Positions 32,209-42,800 of a stretch of DNA of 64,000 bases are shown here, in pieces; positions within the stretch are counted from its first letter, which is position 1; each line of letters begins with the position of its first letter. Source of the stretch: a virus. The stretch spans positions 62,001 through 126,000 of the IMG/VR virus record IMGVR_UViG_3300042319_002138. One strand, 5' to 3'. The notes under the pieces were generated by a model, which was not told the origin of the DNA, searched no databases, and saw only the letters and a program-made list of their open reading frames with translations. Position numbers and translations under genes: made by a program.

Positions 32209-35004
32209 ATGGCTGACGAAAATTTTGGGCAAAATAAAAAAGACGCCAAAGAATACTACGATACCCAAAGGCAAATAGCCAAGGTTATTAAACAACAAAC
32301 CGAAAGTTGGTCAACATATGGTGATGCTCAAAAAACTGTTTCTGAAAATGCTAAACAGATACGAGATACACAGAAAAGAATTAATGAGTTATTAGCTGAA
32401 GGTTCTAAGGAAGCTAAAGCTGAAGCAGCTGAACTACAAAAACAAGTTGATTATACTAGAGAATTAAACAAAGAATTAGCTAAAACTAGTGTCCTATTAA
32501 AAGCTGGTGGTAAAGCCATTGGTAAATGGGGTATGGACAAATTGTCAAAAGGTTTTGACAATATTCTAGATAGGTACAACAGAATGGATAGGTCTTCTAG
32601 AGAAGCAGCTATCAACATCGGTATGTCCACCACTAGAATGAACCAGTTTAGAATGGTTGTGGCAAAATCACAGTCTAGTTTAACCGCGATGGGTGTTGAA
32701 CTTGAGAAAGCTGGTCAAATGCAAGAATCTTTTGCTGACGCTACAGGTAGACAAGTGATGTTAACCGAAAAGACATTGGTACAAATGGCTGCTTTAGCTA
32801 AGACAACTGGAATGGCTGAAGAAGAAATGGCTGGTTTAGTTGGTCAGATGGATTCTTTCGGTATGGGGGCACAAGCCTCGTCACAAGCAATAAGTAATAT
32901 TGTACAAAGAACAAATAAGTTAGGACTTAATACCAAAAACGTGATGAAAAAGATTACACAGAATGTGGGTCTTTTAAATAAACTTAGTTTTAAAAATGGT
33001 ATTAATGGTTTAGCTAAAATGGCTAGATATTCAGAAAAATATAAATTGTCGTTAGAAGCTGCAGCTGGTTTCGCTGAAAAGGTAATGAGACCTGAAGGTG
33101 CTATTGATGCGGCAGCTAATTTACAGGTGTTAGGTGGTAGTATGGCTCAAATGGGTGATGCTTTTCAGTTAATGGGTCAGGCAAGAAATAACCCTGAAGA
33201 ATTTATAAAGACTATCACAAAAGGTGCTGCGGAAGCTGCACAATGGGACGATGTTTCCAAAAGTTTTAAAGTTAGTGCTTATCAAATGGATAGGTTAAGA
33301 GAGGCGTCTGAAGCAACAGGTATCTCTGTGGAAGAATTAGCTGGGACTGCTAAACAAACAGCTAAGATGAATATGTTTGGTAACCTAATTAAAATTTCTG
33401 GTGATGATAAGGAATTCTTGTCGGGGATAATGGAACTTGACAGTAAAGGTCAGGCTTTCCTTTTTGATGAGAAGGGTCATAAACAATATTTAAAAGATTT
33501 AAGTGCAACAGACCAACAAGCTATAGCGGATAAATTAACCGCGGAAAAAGAAACTGAAAAAGAAAGAGCAATATCAAGACAAACTTCACAAGATTTATTA
33601 GTGAATAATTTAAATGCATTGTTAGATAAATTAATGCCAGCAATAGTTAAATTTGACGATAGTCTTAGACCTATGTTGGAATCTTTGTTAAAGAAACTTG
33701 GTTCATGGGTTGATTCTTTAATTAAAAACCCTTGGTTACTTAAACTAGCTTTAGGTCTATTGGTATTTGCTAAAGTGGCACCAATATTATCAGCAATTCT
33801 TTCCCCATTAGCTTGGTTGTTGAAGGGTAGAATGTTAGCTCGTGGTTTTAATGCAGGTGTTGCTAAAGGACCTTTAGGTGCCGCGGGTGCAGCTAAAAGT
33901 GGTGCACAAAGTGGTGCTGGTGGTAATATGGTTAAAGCTAAATCAGGTAAAATGTACAACGCTGATAGCCCACAAGGAAAAATGATTAGTACTAAAGGTG
34001 GGACTCAACCATTAGGTGGAGGTCAGTCTGGTCAAGCAGGTAAGGCTAGTCAAATGGGTGATTCAACGGGAAAATCGGCAACAAACATGTTAAAAGGAGC
34101 CGCAGCTATATTAATCTTATCAGCAGCTTTATTTGTATTCGCTAAAGCGTTACAGGAGTTTGAAAAGTTACAAAATGGGTGGCAAACATTAGCTTTAGCC
34201 GCAGTTAGTCTACTTGTTTTATCTGGAGCTTTATACGTTGTCGGTCAGATAATGAGTAAAGCAAGTACAAATATATTATTGGGGTCTGTAGCTATATTAG
34301 CCTTAGGTATTGCGTTGATACCGTTTGCTTACGCGATGTCATTACTCGCTGGTGTGGGTGTGGGTACTATGTTAGGTGCCGCATTAGCCCTTGGTGCTTT
34401 TGCGTTAGCAGCATTTTTAATGGGTGTGGCTCTTGTACCTATTTTATTAGGTGCTGTAGCAATTGCCGTTTTGAGTTTAGCTTTGATGTTATTCGGGACA
34501 GCTCTACAAATGGTAGCACCTGGAATGGAAATGTTCTTATCTTCACTTTCACAATTACCTTCATTAATTGGTCCGTTATTTATGTTTGGTCCGGCCTTAA
34601 TGTTAGCGTCTGTTGGTATATTTGCTTTATCAGTTTCTTTATTCGCGTTAGGTGCCGCTTGGTGGTTTGGTGGGAGTGCCTTTAAAGATTTAACACATAG
34701 TCTTGCAGCACTTAAAGGATTAGACCTTTCTGGTATGTCATCTTCCATAAGGGCAATAAATCGTGTTGATTTGGATAAGATTGAGGCTATTAAAGATTTG
34801 GCTTCAATGCTTTCTTTAGTTAGTTTGTTTGGTGGTATTAAAATTGAATTTGGTGATATCGATGTTAAAGGTACTATTAATCTTAAAGGAGGGAGTGGGG
34901 TTAGTAGAGGTACTGATTGGGTTAACGACCCTGTATTTGTTTCCAAACTTAAAAACCTTATTTGGGAATCTACCGGTAAAGGTAAAAAGGGCGGCAAATC
35001 CTAA
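32209..35004 (+). CDS. Tail tape measure protein
   Basis: The 931-aa protein has the usual tape-measure layout: a long coiled-coil N-terminal half (RQIAKVIKQQTESWSTYGDA, many Glu/Lys/Gln heptads; AELQKQVDYTRELNKELAKT), then a Gly/Ala/Ser-rich linker (~545-620), and several hydrophobic helices at ~500-540 and ~625-830 (LLGAVAIAVLSLALMLFG and others). The hydrophobic segments may enter the host membrane during DNA delivery. By the usual relation of about 0.15 nm per residue, the tail would be roughly 140 nm long. It follows the chaperone candidates and precedes baseplate genes, as in most tailed phages. Confidence 0.88.
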   Translation: MADENFGQNKKDAKEYYDTQRQIAKVIKQQTESWSTYGDAQKTVSENAKQIRDTQKRINELLAEGSKEAKAEAAELQKQVDYTRELNKELAKTSVLLKAGGKAIGKWGMDKLSKGFDNILDRYNRMDRSSREAAINIGMSTTRMNQFRMVVAKSQSSLTAMGVELEKAGQMQESFADATGRQVMLTEKTLVQMAALAKTTGMAEEEMAGLVGQMDSFGMGAQASSQAISNIVQRTNKLGLNTKNVMKKITQNVGLLNKLSFKNGINGLAKMARYSEKYKLSLEAAAGFAEKVMRPEGAIDAAANLQVLGGSMAQMGDAFQLMGQARNNPEEFIKTITKGAAEAAQWDDVSKSFKVSAYQMDRLREASEATGISVEELAGTAKQTAKMNMFGNLIKISGDDKEFLSGIMELDSKGQAFLFDEKGHKQYLKDLSATDQQAIADKLTAEKETEKERAISRQTSQDLLVNNLNALLDKLMPAIVKFDDSLRPMLESLLKKLGSWVDSLIKNPWLLKLALGLLVFAKVAPILSAILSPLAWLLKGRMLARGFNAGVAKGPLGAAGAAKSGAQSGAGGNMVKAKSGKMYNADSPQGKMISTKGGTQPLGGGQSGQAGKASQMGDSTGKSATNMLKGAAAILILSAALFVFAKALQEFEKLQNGWQTLALAAVSLLVLSGALYVVGQIMSKASTNILLGSVAILALGIALIPFAYAMSLLAGVGVGTMLGAALALGAFALAAFLMGVALVPILLGAVAIAVLSLALMLFGTALQMVAPGMEMFLSSLSQLPSLIGPLFMFGPALMLASVGIFALSVSLFALGAAWWFGGSAFKDLTHSLAALKGLDLSGMSSSIRAINRVDLDKIEAIKDLASMLSLVSLFGGIKIEFGDIDVKGTINLKGGSGVSRGTDWVNDPVFVSKLKNLIWESTGKGKKGGKS

Positions 35005-35096
35005 TTAATATATAAGCATTTATTATTTATTATTAATACTTATTTTTAATTAAAGCTGATATGCGCTAAAATTAGTAAGTAAATTTAAATATGTAA

Positions 35097-35111
35097 ATAT
35101 TTATATAAAAA
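35097..35111 (+). promoter_or_regulatory. Late promoter candidate for baseplate genes
   Basis: ATATTTATATAAAAA, 11 bp before the 1457-aa gene. The rest of the 118-bp spacer after the tape measure is A/T-rich with nothing else recognised. Confidence 0.55.
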
Positions 35112-35122
35112 AGTTTAAAGGT

Positions 35123-38100
35123 ATGCCAAACGCGATAAACCCAAATGATTATAATATAGATTTTTTCGCCACCGATTTTATTGGTGTTACGACAGCAGAA
35201 AGTTTTAGAGATTATCTTTTTAGTAAAAATTTACCTGACTTACCACCTGAATTAATTAACGGTGCGGCAGGTAACTTTAGTAGTGACTATGCTGAAAAAG
35301 GTTTGGAGAAATCCATTAATTATACAAGTATATCGAATCCCGGTGATATTGATGAGTGGTTGGTGGAGGGTAATTTTTCCACTTCACTTCACGAAGTTAG
35401 AGATATTAATTTATTATCAGGTAATAACTATGGGCCACCGACAATCGAGGCCTATAATGAACCAGGTTTAATACCTGAAAACACAGGTTTCTTACAATAC
35501 CCTACTTCTTCAGGTGGAGACGACCTTAAATCAATTTTATTAAGTGACCAATTAGCAGGTTTAGGACCTGGAGCGGCAATTAATTTTCCTTCAGACTTAA
35601 ATGATATTGCGAAAGATAGAAGAAAAGAAGAAGCTATTAATAGACTTAAACTTAAAGCTCAAGATAATATTTTAGGTAAATTAAATTTAGACCCTTTTGG
35701 ATTATTAGCGGGAGAAGATTTAATCCTTAGAGATTATAAAATCACAACAAGACCGACAGTTTTAGGTAAGGTATTTGAATTTTTTAGTGATGCAGCAGAT
35801 GTAACAATACCGAATAGTCCAATACCGTCAGGTGCCTTTGGTTCCTACGGAGATTTAGATAACCCAGTTTCGTATTCCGATTTAATGGACTCTACTGGTT
35901 CTGGTACAAAAACTTTAATCTATAACGCTGTAGCTAGAAATAAATACGGACCTACATTAAGTGAACCAAAAGGTTTCTTAGCAAATACTTTTGGAGCAGG
36001 ACAAGCTGCACAAAAAAATAATTATTTATCACCCGCTAGTACAACATTAGGACAAGCGTTAGGAATTCCTTTAATAGATAAAATAAATCAGGCTGTAGGA
36101 AAAGCGGTTGACGCTTTAAATGGTGGGGTTAATAACGGGGTTGGTATAGAAGGAAATACACCACCCACAGAAACAGAAAACCCATCAATCACATTAGACA
36201 ATATCCAAGAAAACGCACAGGCTGAATTTGATACATTATGGAATGGTCAAAATATAGATACTTGGCAAACACAGGGACCCATAACTAAAATAGAGATACC
36301 TGGTATTGGATTAAGTCTAACTATTCCTGATAATGGACCCGATGGACCTATAGGTACAAAAATACCTATGAATGTTGGTGATGAATTTTACCCAGGAGAA
36401 ATAAATGGTTCTAAAAATAGTGGTATATCTTATGATAGGGGAATGTATTGGGGTAGTCACACCAACAACCCATTTAAAAAAGGTATTTTAAAATACACAC
36501 AAGATTTAATTAATAATTCTAGAAATACAAAAGATTATAAAGATAAAGCAAGATTTGTCGGTGCAACAAACGACGCCTCAAATTTTGATGCAAAAAGTGG
36601 TAGACATAATAATTACTCTATGGGTAACACCGTTACTGATGCAGAAAACAATTTTTATTGTCGTTCTTGGTCTGTAAGAAATCCATACAGAAAAGTTAGT
36701 GATTTAATTAGACACGGAGGTGGTGTTGATTCTTCTGGTAATACAAGAAGTTTAACAAGAGAAGATTTAAATTTAAGTGTATTAGATAATAATGGTTTTG
36801 TTAAAATAGCACCATATGTTGGGGATTTTAAATCTAGAAGTTTCAGCACTGATGGTAGTGAAAATAATTTAGAATCTGGTGTATTAAAATTAGGAAATCC
36901 ACAAATTCAAAAATACATGTTGTCTATTGAAAATTTAGCTTGGCAAAATAGTGAACATATATTACATGTTGCTCCTTGTGAGGTAGGACCTAACGGTGGA
37001 CGTATAATGTGGTTCCCACCCTATGATATTAGTTTTACCGATAACTCTAGTGCCAATTGGGAAGCAACAAGTTTTATTGGTAGAGGTGAACCTGTGTACA
37101 CTTACAATAATACCGAAAGAAGTGGTACCCTTAGTTTTACCTTGATTATTGACCACTCAATGGCAATGACTGAAATAAAACAAAAGGGGGAAGAAGCTTT
37201 ATTTAGATATTTCGCTGGATGTGAAAATCCAATAGAAGCCTTTACGTCAATTGTACCTAAAGCAGTTGAAGATGAAACAAAGGTACAACAAGTTACAGAA
37301 ACAACAACAACTAAAACTGATGTAACTAAAGATAACCCTGAAGTTTGTGACCCTGAACCACCACCAGTAACTAAGTTACAATTTTATTTTAGGAATGCTA
37401 GAAGATTTGAATTAGATTCTGTTGGTACAAACTTAACAACTGAATTAGGTTCTAATGCTGATGAAAAACCACCCAATTATTTATCTCAATATACTAAACT
37501 TTGGCCTAATGGTTATTTAAGAGGTAGTTCAGGTACACCACCACCTACCATACCTAACCCGAATAATCCTGGTCAGTTTATACCTAACCCTGCTTTTACA
37601 TCTAGTACACAAACTGATATAGAAACTTTAAACCAACAAGCTTTAGACAATTTAAATACTTTAGTTGATTTCTTATTAACACCTGACGGTAAAAGATATA
37701 AAATTAAAATTATTGGTAAAACAAGTGATGCAGGACCAACTTCAGGTGGTAAAAGTAATGAAAAATTAGCTCAAAAACGTGCTAATTCAACAAAAGATTA
37801 TTTATTAAACACACTTTACGCTGTAGAAACAGCTGTTGGTGTTGTTAAAGCAGAAAATTTAGGTTCACAAAAAACATACCCAACGGAAAAAGAATGGCGA
37901 GATAGTAATTTAAGATGGGAAGTTTTAGCTGTTGGTGAAACCGATTCTAGTTTATCAGTATCTTATGATGATGGTACTGGACAAAAAACGGAACAAAAAG
38001 ATGATAATAGAACTTTTGGTGATTCACAAACAAGTGTACCACAAGCTATAAGAAATAGAACAACACTAGTTACTTTAGAATATAATAAAGAAATTGATGA

Positions 38101-39496
38101 TACTTTAATTGGTGCGGCACAACCACCAATAACAGAGCAAACAGAACAAACAGTAGTTACTGTTAGAGATGTTGAAACCACAATACCCGCTAGTAAAGAA
38201 AAAATAGAAAGACAACGTGAAGCTGAATTAGCTGCAGCGTTAGCAGCGAAAGCTTCTAGATACATGGCTTGGGAATGTTCTTATTTTGAAAAAATGAAAC
38301 AAGATGATTCATTTATTTATGAAACATTAACACAGAAATTAAAATATTTCCACCCAGCATTTCACTCAATGACACCTGAAGGTTTTAATGCTAGATTAAC
38401 ATTCTTAAAACAATGTACAAGACAAGGACCTAACATTGCTGTAGGTGAACCTAGTAATTTAGCATTTGGTAAACCACCTGTTTGTGTTTTAAGAATTGGT
38501 GATTTTTATCATACCAAAATTATTATAGATTCAGTTAATTTAACTTTTGACCCATTACAATGGGATTTAAATCCTGAAGGTATTGGTGTACAACCAATGT
38601 TATGTAAAGCTGATTTAAGTTTTAAATTTATTGGTGGTTCTTCACTAGGTGGACCTATATCACAATTACAAAATGCAGTAGGATTTAACTTCTTTGCTAA
38701 TACGGCCTTATATAACCCAAGAGTAATTTCTAAATCGGTTGGTAAATATGTAACAAAAAGGGTTGACCCACTTACAGGACAAGAAACTGAATTTACAGTA
38801 CAAACACCTGCAGGAGCTAATGGTTCTATTGAATACGGTGCTTTCATGACACCTAGACAATCAACATCAACAAGTTTATCTAATAATGACTCTAATGGGT
38901 CTACATCAAATTCTAGTACAGATACGGTACCAAATGATAAAGCAAAAGCTACAGCTGATGCACAACAAGCGGACCAACAAGTAGCTGGTAAAGAGGCACA
39001 ATCAACAGTTGCTGAACAAACTAAAGTTGACCAAGAGTTCACTAAAAAAGAAGAAGAAATAGCTGATAGCTCAACAGCAGAAAATGATGGTGTGAAAGGA
39101 AATACATTCCCTGGATTTGATAAAAAGACTGGTGTATATACAATGCAATATACACAAATATTAACATGGAAAAAAGGTGGTGGAACAAATGCCGCACCTG
39201 CCGGTGTTAATAAGTTAAAGGTAGAAAAAGGACAAAAAGTTTATTTACAAACTACCACAAACGGAAAAGAAATTTTTATTGGTGGTTCATTTAAAAACCC
39301 TGATAATAATAAAGTATATAGTACAATAAACAACCCTCTTAGGGTATACTGTAACGGGGATAACGGTTTCAATTTCTTCTTTGTAGAATCATCTGGAAAT
39401 AGTGGTTTTTATACAAACACAGGATTCTATAATGTGGTAAAAAAAGTATTCTGTAAAGGTACTGTACCTAAAACATGGGCTGAATTAACAGCATAA
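35123..39496 (+). CDS. Large baseplate protein with OmpA-like domain
   Basis: The 1457-aa protein contains, at about residues 610-690, a segment common in contractile-tail proteins: ENLAWQNSEHILHVAPCEVG, then GRIMWFPPYDISF, and FIGRGEPVYTYNNTERSGTL. Residues ~815-950 are OmpA-like: IKIIGKTSDAG and SNEKLAQKRANSTKDYLLNT, the peptidoglycan-binding pattern. Residues ~1070-1220 (KYFHPAFHSMTPEGFNARLT, VCVLRIGDFYHTKIIIDSVN) resemble proteins that sit next to the hub in other phages. The end (~1320-1457) is a Cys-containing beta domain. It starts a cotranscribed run with gp53-like, Hint-bearing and hub genes. Its exact T4 counterpart is not clear. Confidence 0.78.
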   Translation: MPNAINPNDYNIDFFATDFIGVTTAESFRDYLFSKNLPDLPPELINGAAGNFSSDYAEKGLEKSINYTSISNPGDIDEWLVEGNFSTSLHEVRDINLLSGNNYGPPTIEAYNEPGLIPENTGFLQYPTSSGGDDLKSILLSDQLAGLGPGAAINFPSDLNDIAKDRRKEEAINRLKLKAQDNILGKLNLDPFGLLAGEDLILRDYKITTRPTVLGKVFEFFSDAADVTIPNSPIPSGAFGSYGDLDNPVSYSDLMDSTGSGTKTLIYNAVARNKYGPTLSEPKGFLANTFGAGQAAQKNNYLSPASTTLGQALGIPLIDKINQAVGKAVDALNGGVNNGVGIEGNTPPTETENPSITLDNIQENAQAEFDTLWNGQNIDTWQTQGPITKIEIPGIGLSLTIPDNGPDGPIGTKIPMNVGDEFYPGEINGSKNSGISYDRGMYWGSHTNNPFKKGILKYTQDLINNSRNTKDYKDKARFVGATNDASNFDAKSGRHNNYSMGNTVTDAENNFYCRSWSVRNPYRKVSDLIRHGGGVDSSGNTRSLTREDLNLSVLDNNGFVKIAPYVGDFKSRSFSTDGSENNLESGVLKLGNPQIQKYMLSIENLAWQNSEHILHVAPCEVGPNGGRIMWFPPYDISFTDNSSANWEATSFIGRGEPVYTYNNTERSGTLSFTLIIDHSMAMTEIKQKGEEALFRYFAGCENPIEAFTSIVPKAVEDETKVQQVTETTTTKTDVTKDNPEVCDPEPPPVTKLQFYFRNARRFELDSVGTNLTTELGSNADEKPPNYLSQYTKLWPNGYLRGSSGTPPPTIPNPNNPGQFIPNPAFTSSTQTDIETLNQQALDNLNTLVDFLLTPDGKRYKIKIIGKTSDAGPTSGGKSNEKLAQKRANSTKDYLLNTLYAVETAVGVVKAENLGSQKTYPTEKEWRDSNLRWEVLAVGETDSSLSVSYDDGTGQKTEQKDDNRTFGDSQTSVPQAIRNRTTLVTLEYNKEIDDTLIGAAQPPITEQTEQTVVTVRDVETTIPASKEKIERQREAELAAALAAKASRYMAWECSYFEKMKQDDSFIYETLTQKLKYFHPAFHSMTPEGFNARLTFLKQCTRQGPNIAVGEPSNLAFGKPPVCVLRIGDFYHTKIIIDSVNLTFDPLQWDLNPEGIGVQPMLCKADLSFKFIGGSSLGGPISQLQNAVGFNFFANTALYNPRVISKSVGKYVTKRVDPLTGQETEFTVQTPAGANGSIEYGAFMTPRQSTSTSLSNNDSNGSTSNSSTDTVPNDKAKATADAQQADQQVAGKEAQSTVAEQTKVDQEFTKKEEEIADSSTAENDGVKGNTFPGFDKKTGVYTMQYTQILTWKKGGGTNAAPAGVNKLKVEKGQKVYLQTTTNGKEIFIGGSFKNPDNNKVYSTINNPLRVYCNGDNGFNFFFVESSGNSGFYTNTGFYNVVKKVFCKGTVPKTWAELTA

Positions 39497-39507
39497 AATT
39501 TTAAAAT

Positions 39508-39822
39508 ATGGCAATATACTACGATAGATATAGAGATTTCAGGAAAGACGGTATGGTAACAACCTTACCGTTTATAAAAATACCTGTAAAACCATCAGAC
39601 AAAAGAATTGTTACGGATAATAAAACAAGATTTGATAAAATAAGTCAAACTTATTATGGGAATCCCTTCCATGGTTGGTTGATATTACAAGCTAATCCAG
39701 AATTCGGTGGTTTAGAGTTTGACATTCCTGAAAATACAGTTATAATAGTACCATTTCCTTTAAACAAATCATTAGAGGAATACCAATCTCAAGTAGAGAG
39801 ATATAAAAGATTATACGGATAA
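39508..39822 (+). CDS. gp53: gp53-like baseplate protein with LysM-like fold
   Basis: The 104-aa protein contains RFDKISQTYYGNPFHGWLIL, QANPEFGGLEFDIPENTVII and VPFPL at residues ~45-93, a LysM-like arrangement (D-x-I, YYGNP, a WxxIxxxNP segment and a Pro-rich end) as in T4 gp53 and tail protein X. In T4, gp53 completes the baseplate wedge and joins it to the hub. It is shorter than T4 gp53 (196 aa). It is spaced 11 and 14 bp from its large neighbours, so all three are in one operon. Confidence 0.7.
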   Translation: MAIYYDRYRDFRKDGMVTTLPFIKIPVKPSDKRIVTDNKTRFDKISQTYYGNPFHGWLILQANPEFGGLEFDIPENTVIIVPFPLNKSLEEYQSQVERYKRLYG

Positions 39823-39836
39823 ATAATAAGTTTTTT

Positions 39837-42800
39837 ATGGCACTTAATCAAGGACCACAACCAAAAGTTCAAGATATGGGTAACGGAATTAGATACGTTG
39901 ACCCAAACCCAACAGATGAAATAGTTAATCACGAAGACTTGGTGATGTATGTAAAACTAGTTGCTAGGTCTAAAGGTAGAAGTATCTTAACATTTGATGA
40001 CGCTAATGACCAAGTTACTAATATTGTAGAACAAAGAAATGTAAAATCAGAAACTAACTTCACATACCCAACAGGTAAAGATAGTATTGATACTAGTTGG
40101 ACTAACATTGGGGGTGGTAACTTAAACTTTGGTGAAGATTTAGGTTCATTTGGTATCACAAATATTAATATAGAATTTAAATCTAGTTTCATGCCACAAA
40201 TTGTAATTGATTTTGTGGATGTTCGTGGAGCAGCTTTATTTGAACAAGGACCCTGTTCACCTTACGCAGTCTTTTTTCACTTACCTTACCCTGTTTTTGA
40301 ATTAACAGTAAAAGGATATTATGGTAGACCAGTTACATACACATTAGCTTTAACTAAATTTAATACAAAATTTAATTCGGACACAGGTAACTTTGAATCG
40401 AAAGCAGAATTTGTGGGTTATACTTATGCATTCTTAGCGGATATCCCTATGGGATATGTTATGGCAGCTGGATTTATGGAAAAACCACATAATGGTAAAG
40501 ATATTTTGGCTGAAAAATGGAAATTATTAATGGATAAAAAAGTTTTGGTTAATAATGTAGAAACACCATTAATAGACCAAACGTCATTCACTGATGCTAC
40601 AAAACCTATAAACGTTTATGATTTAATTAAATCCTCTAAAAAACTAGAATCAAGAACAAGTGAATTAAAAAATTCTACACAAGTAACCAATTTAGGTAAA
40701 ATTAATAAAACCAAAAATGAGTTAAAGGGGTTACGAGAATCAGTTTTAGAATTTAGACAAAAATTTTTAGAAAAAATAGCTAATTCCCCCAATGGTGGGT
40801 ATAGAATTAGTCCCAATACTACAAACCAAAAAAACACATTATATTTAAAATTACCCAACGTTAGTGCATCAGATGATAATCCAGTATTAGTTGAACTTAA
40901 AAAAGTAGTTGAAACTTATTTTGGTACAGGGGAAAACTCTCAATTAGGTGGTACTATAGGTGCAAAATATAATTCCGTAAATAGTTATTACACAAATAAT
41001 GCTATTGATGGACCACCAATACTTTCTTGGGATACAATTAAAACTAATGCTTCTGGATTTTTCGGTACACCAATAAATATAGTTGATGGTTTAAGAGATT
41101 ATTATATTGATATATATGAAAGTTTATTAAAACCTATTGATGTTGCTAGTGTAGAACTTAATAAAAAATATATAATTGAAAAAGATAATACTAAAAATTT
41201 CTTAAACAAAGAAGTTGTGACCACGTTAGGTTTTTTACCTACAATTAGTAATGTTTTTGCTATAATTCTAACAAACGTTGAGGTATTTCTAGAATTACTA
41301 TTAAGAACTTCTCGTGACGCAGAAAAATATCACCAAGAAAATAATGTGAATATTGGCCTAGATAAAACTGGGCTCCAACAAATTTTAGATTTAAAAGGTA
41401 CCCAAAATAATGGTGCTGAATTATCTGATGAAGAGAACGATAAACAAAAAAACAAAGTATATCCTTGGCCAACATATTATGAAAAGAAACAAGGTTCTGA
41501 TAGTGAAGTTGGGGATAAAGAAACATACCCAGGGGAAAATCCCGAATTTGTTAGTTGGCCTGAAGTAATATTTGTTGAATCGTTTATTAAAGCTTTAACA
41601 AAATTAAAAGGTGAATTAGCTGTTTTAGAATTACAATTAGAAAATTTACCTGGTTATGATAATTTTGCCCCAATCACACCCTACGAAACTCACGCATTTG
41701 GTGTAGTAGAATCACCAAATAGATGGTTAAAAATACAAAACGGTAGTAGTGACCAAGCTTCTTGGGCTGATTCAATCTATAAAGTAATGGGTGAAAATGC
41801 TTTTATTATTGGTGACTACACTATGATTAATAGTTTAAGTGTTTGGAAATCACAATTAGGTTTTAAAAATGGTTGGGGTGTAGAAACATTAACTAATGGT
41901 AATGGGGCTAGTAATGGATATTCTAACACTGGTAATAAGTATTCTATTAAACCACAAAGATTAGCAGAAAACCCAAAAGTATTACAAAATATTGCTGCAA
42001 ATAACCAATTAGGTAGATATGGTGGTGAAGGATTTACCTACGGTTCACAAGGGAAAGATACAGATTCTTTTAAAAGAAAAATAGTTCCCGCTACCACAAA
42101 AAGAATGAAAGATTGGGGTTATGTTGATGCTTTAAATTTGATGACAACCCTTAAATTAGATGGCGGGGTAAATACGACCCTAGAATGGTTACAAAATGAT
42201 ATTACAACAGCAAAGAAAGATTTTATTATAACAGAAATAAAAAGAGTTTTAACCAATAAACTTAAAACACAAAAATTTGATGAGTGGAAAGTTTCGGCTA
42301 CCGCGGCTATTGGTGGTACACCAGCTCTTGTAGATAAACAATCACAAATATGGAATAGCTATTTCCAATACGTTACAGCTAAAAATGTATTAACACTAAC
42401 AGGCCCAATTTATTTAAATGATAGGGTTGATAGTGCTAAAGATATAAAAATATCAGCAAACCCACATAATAATGACGGAAGTGGAGCTGTTTTAGTAAAA
42501 GACACTGATTTAACAGCAAGAGAAATAGATTTTAGTAGTGATTCATTAATAGAAGAAATTAAAAATGGTTATAAAAAATATTATGCTAGTACTGAAGAAA
42601 CTGATAGTGGTATAGCCGAAAATCTTTTAGAAGTTGGTTCTTTAGCGTATAGATTATTAAAATTCAGGCCAAAAACACCTAGGGACAAACCAACTACCGC
42701 TTATGATACAAAAAAAGTGATAGAGACAGAGGCTGACATAAATTTAAGTAGAGATAAAAATACAAATATGCTTACTTTAGGTGATTATTTTGCACCTAAT

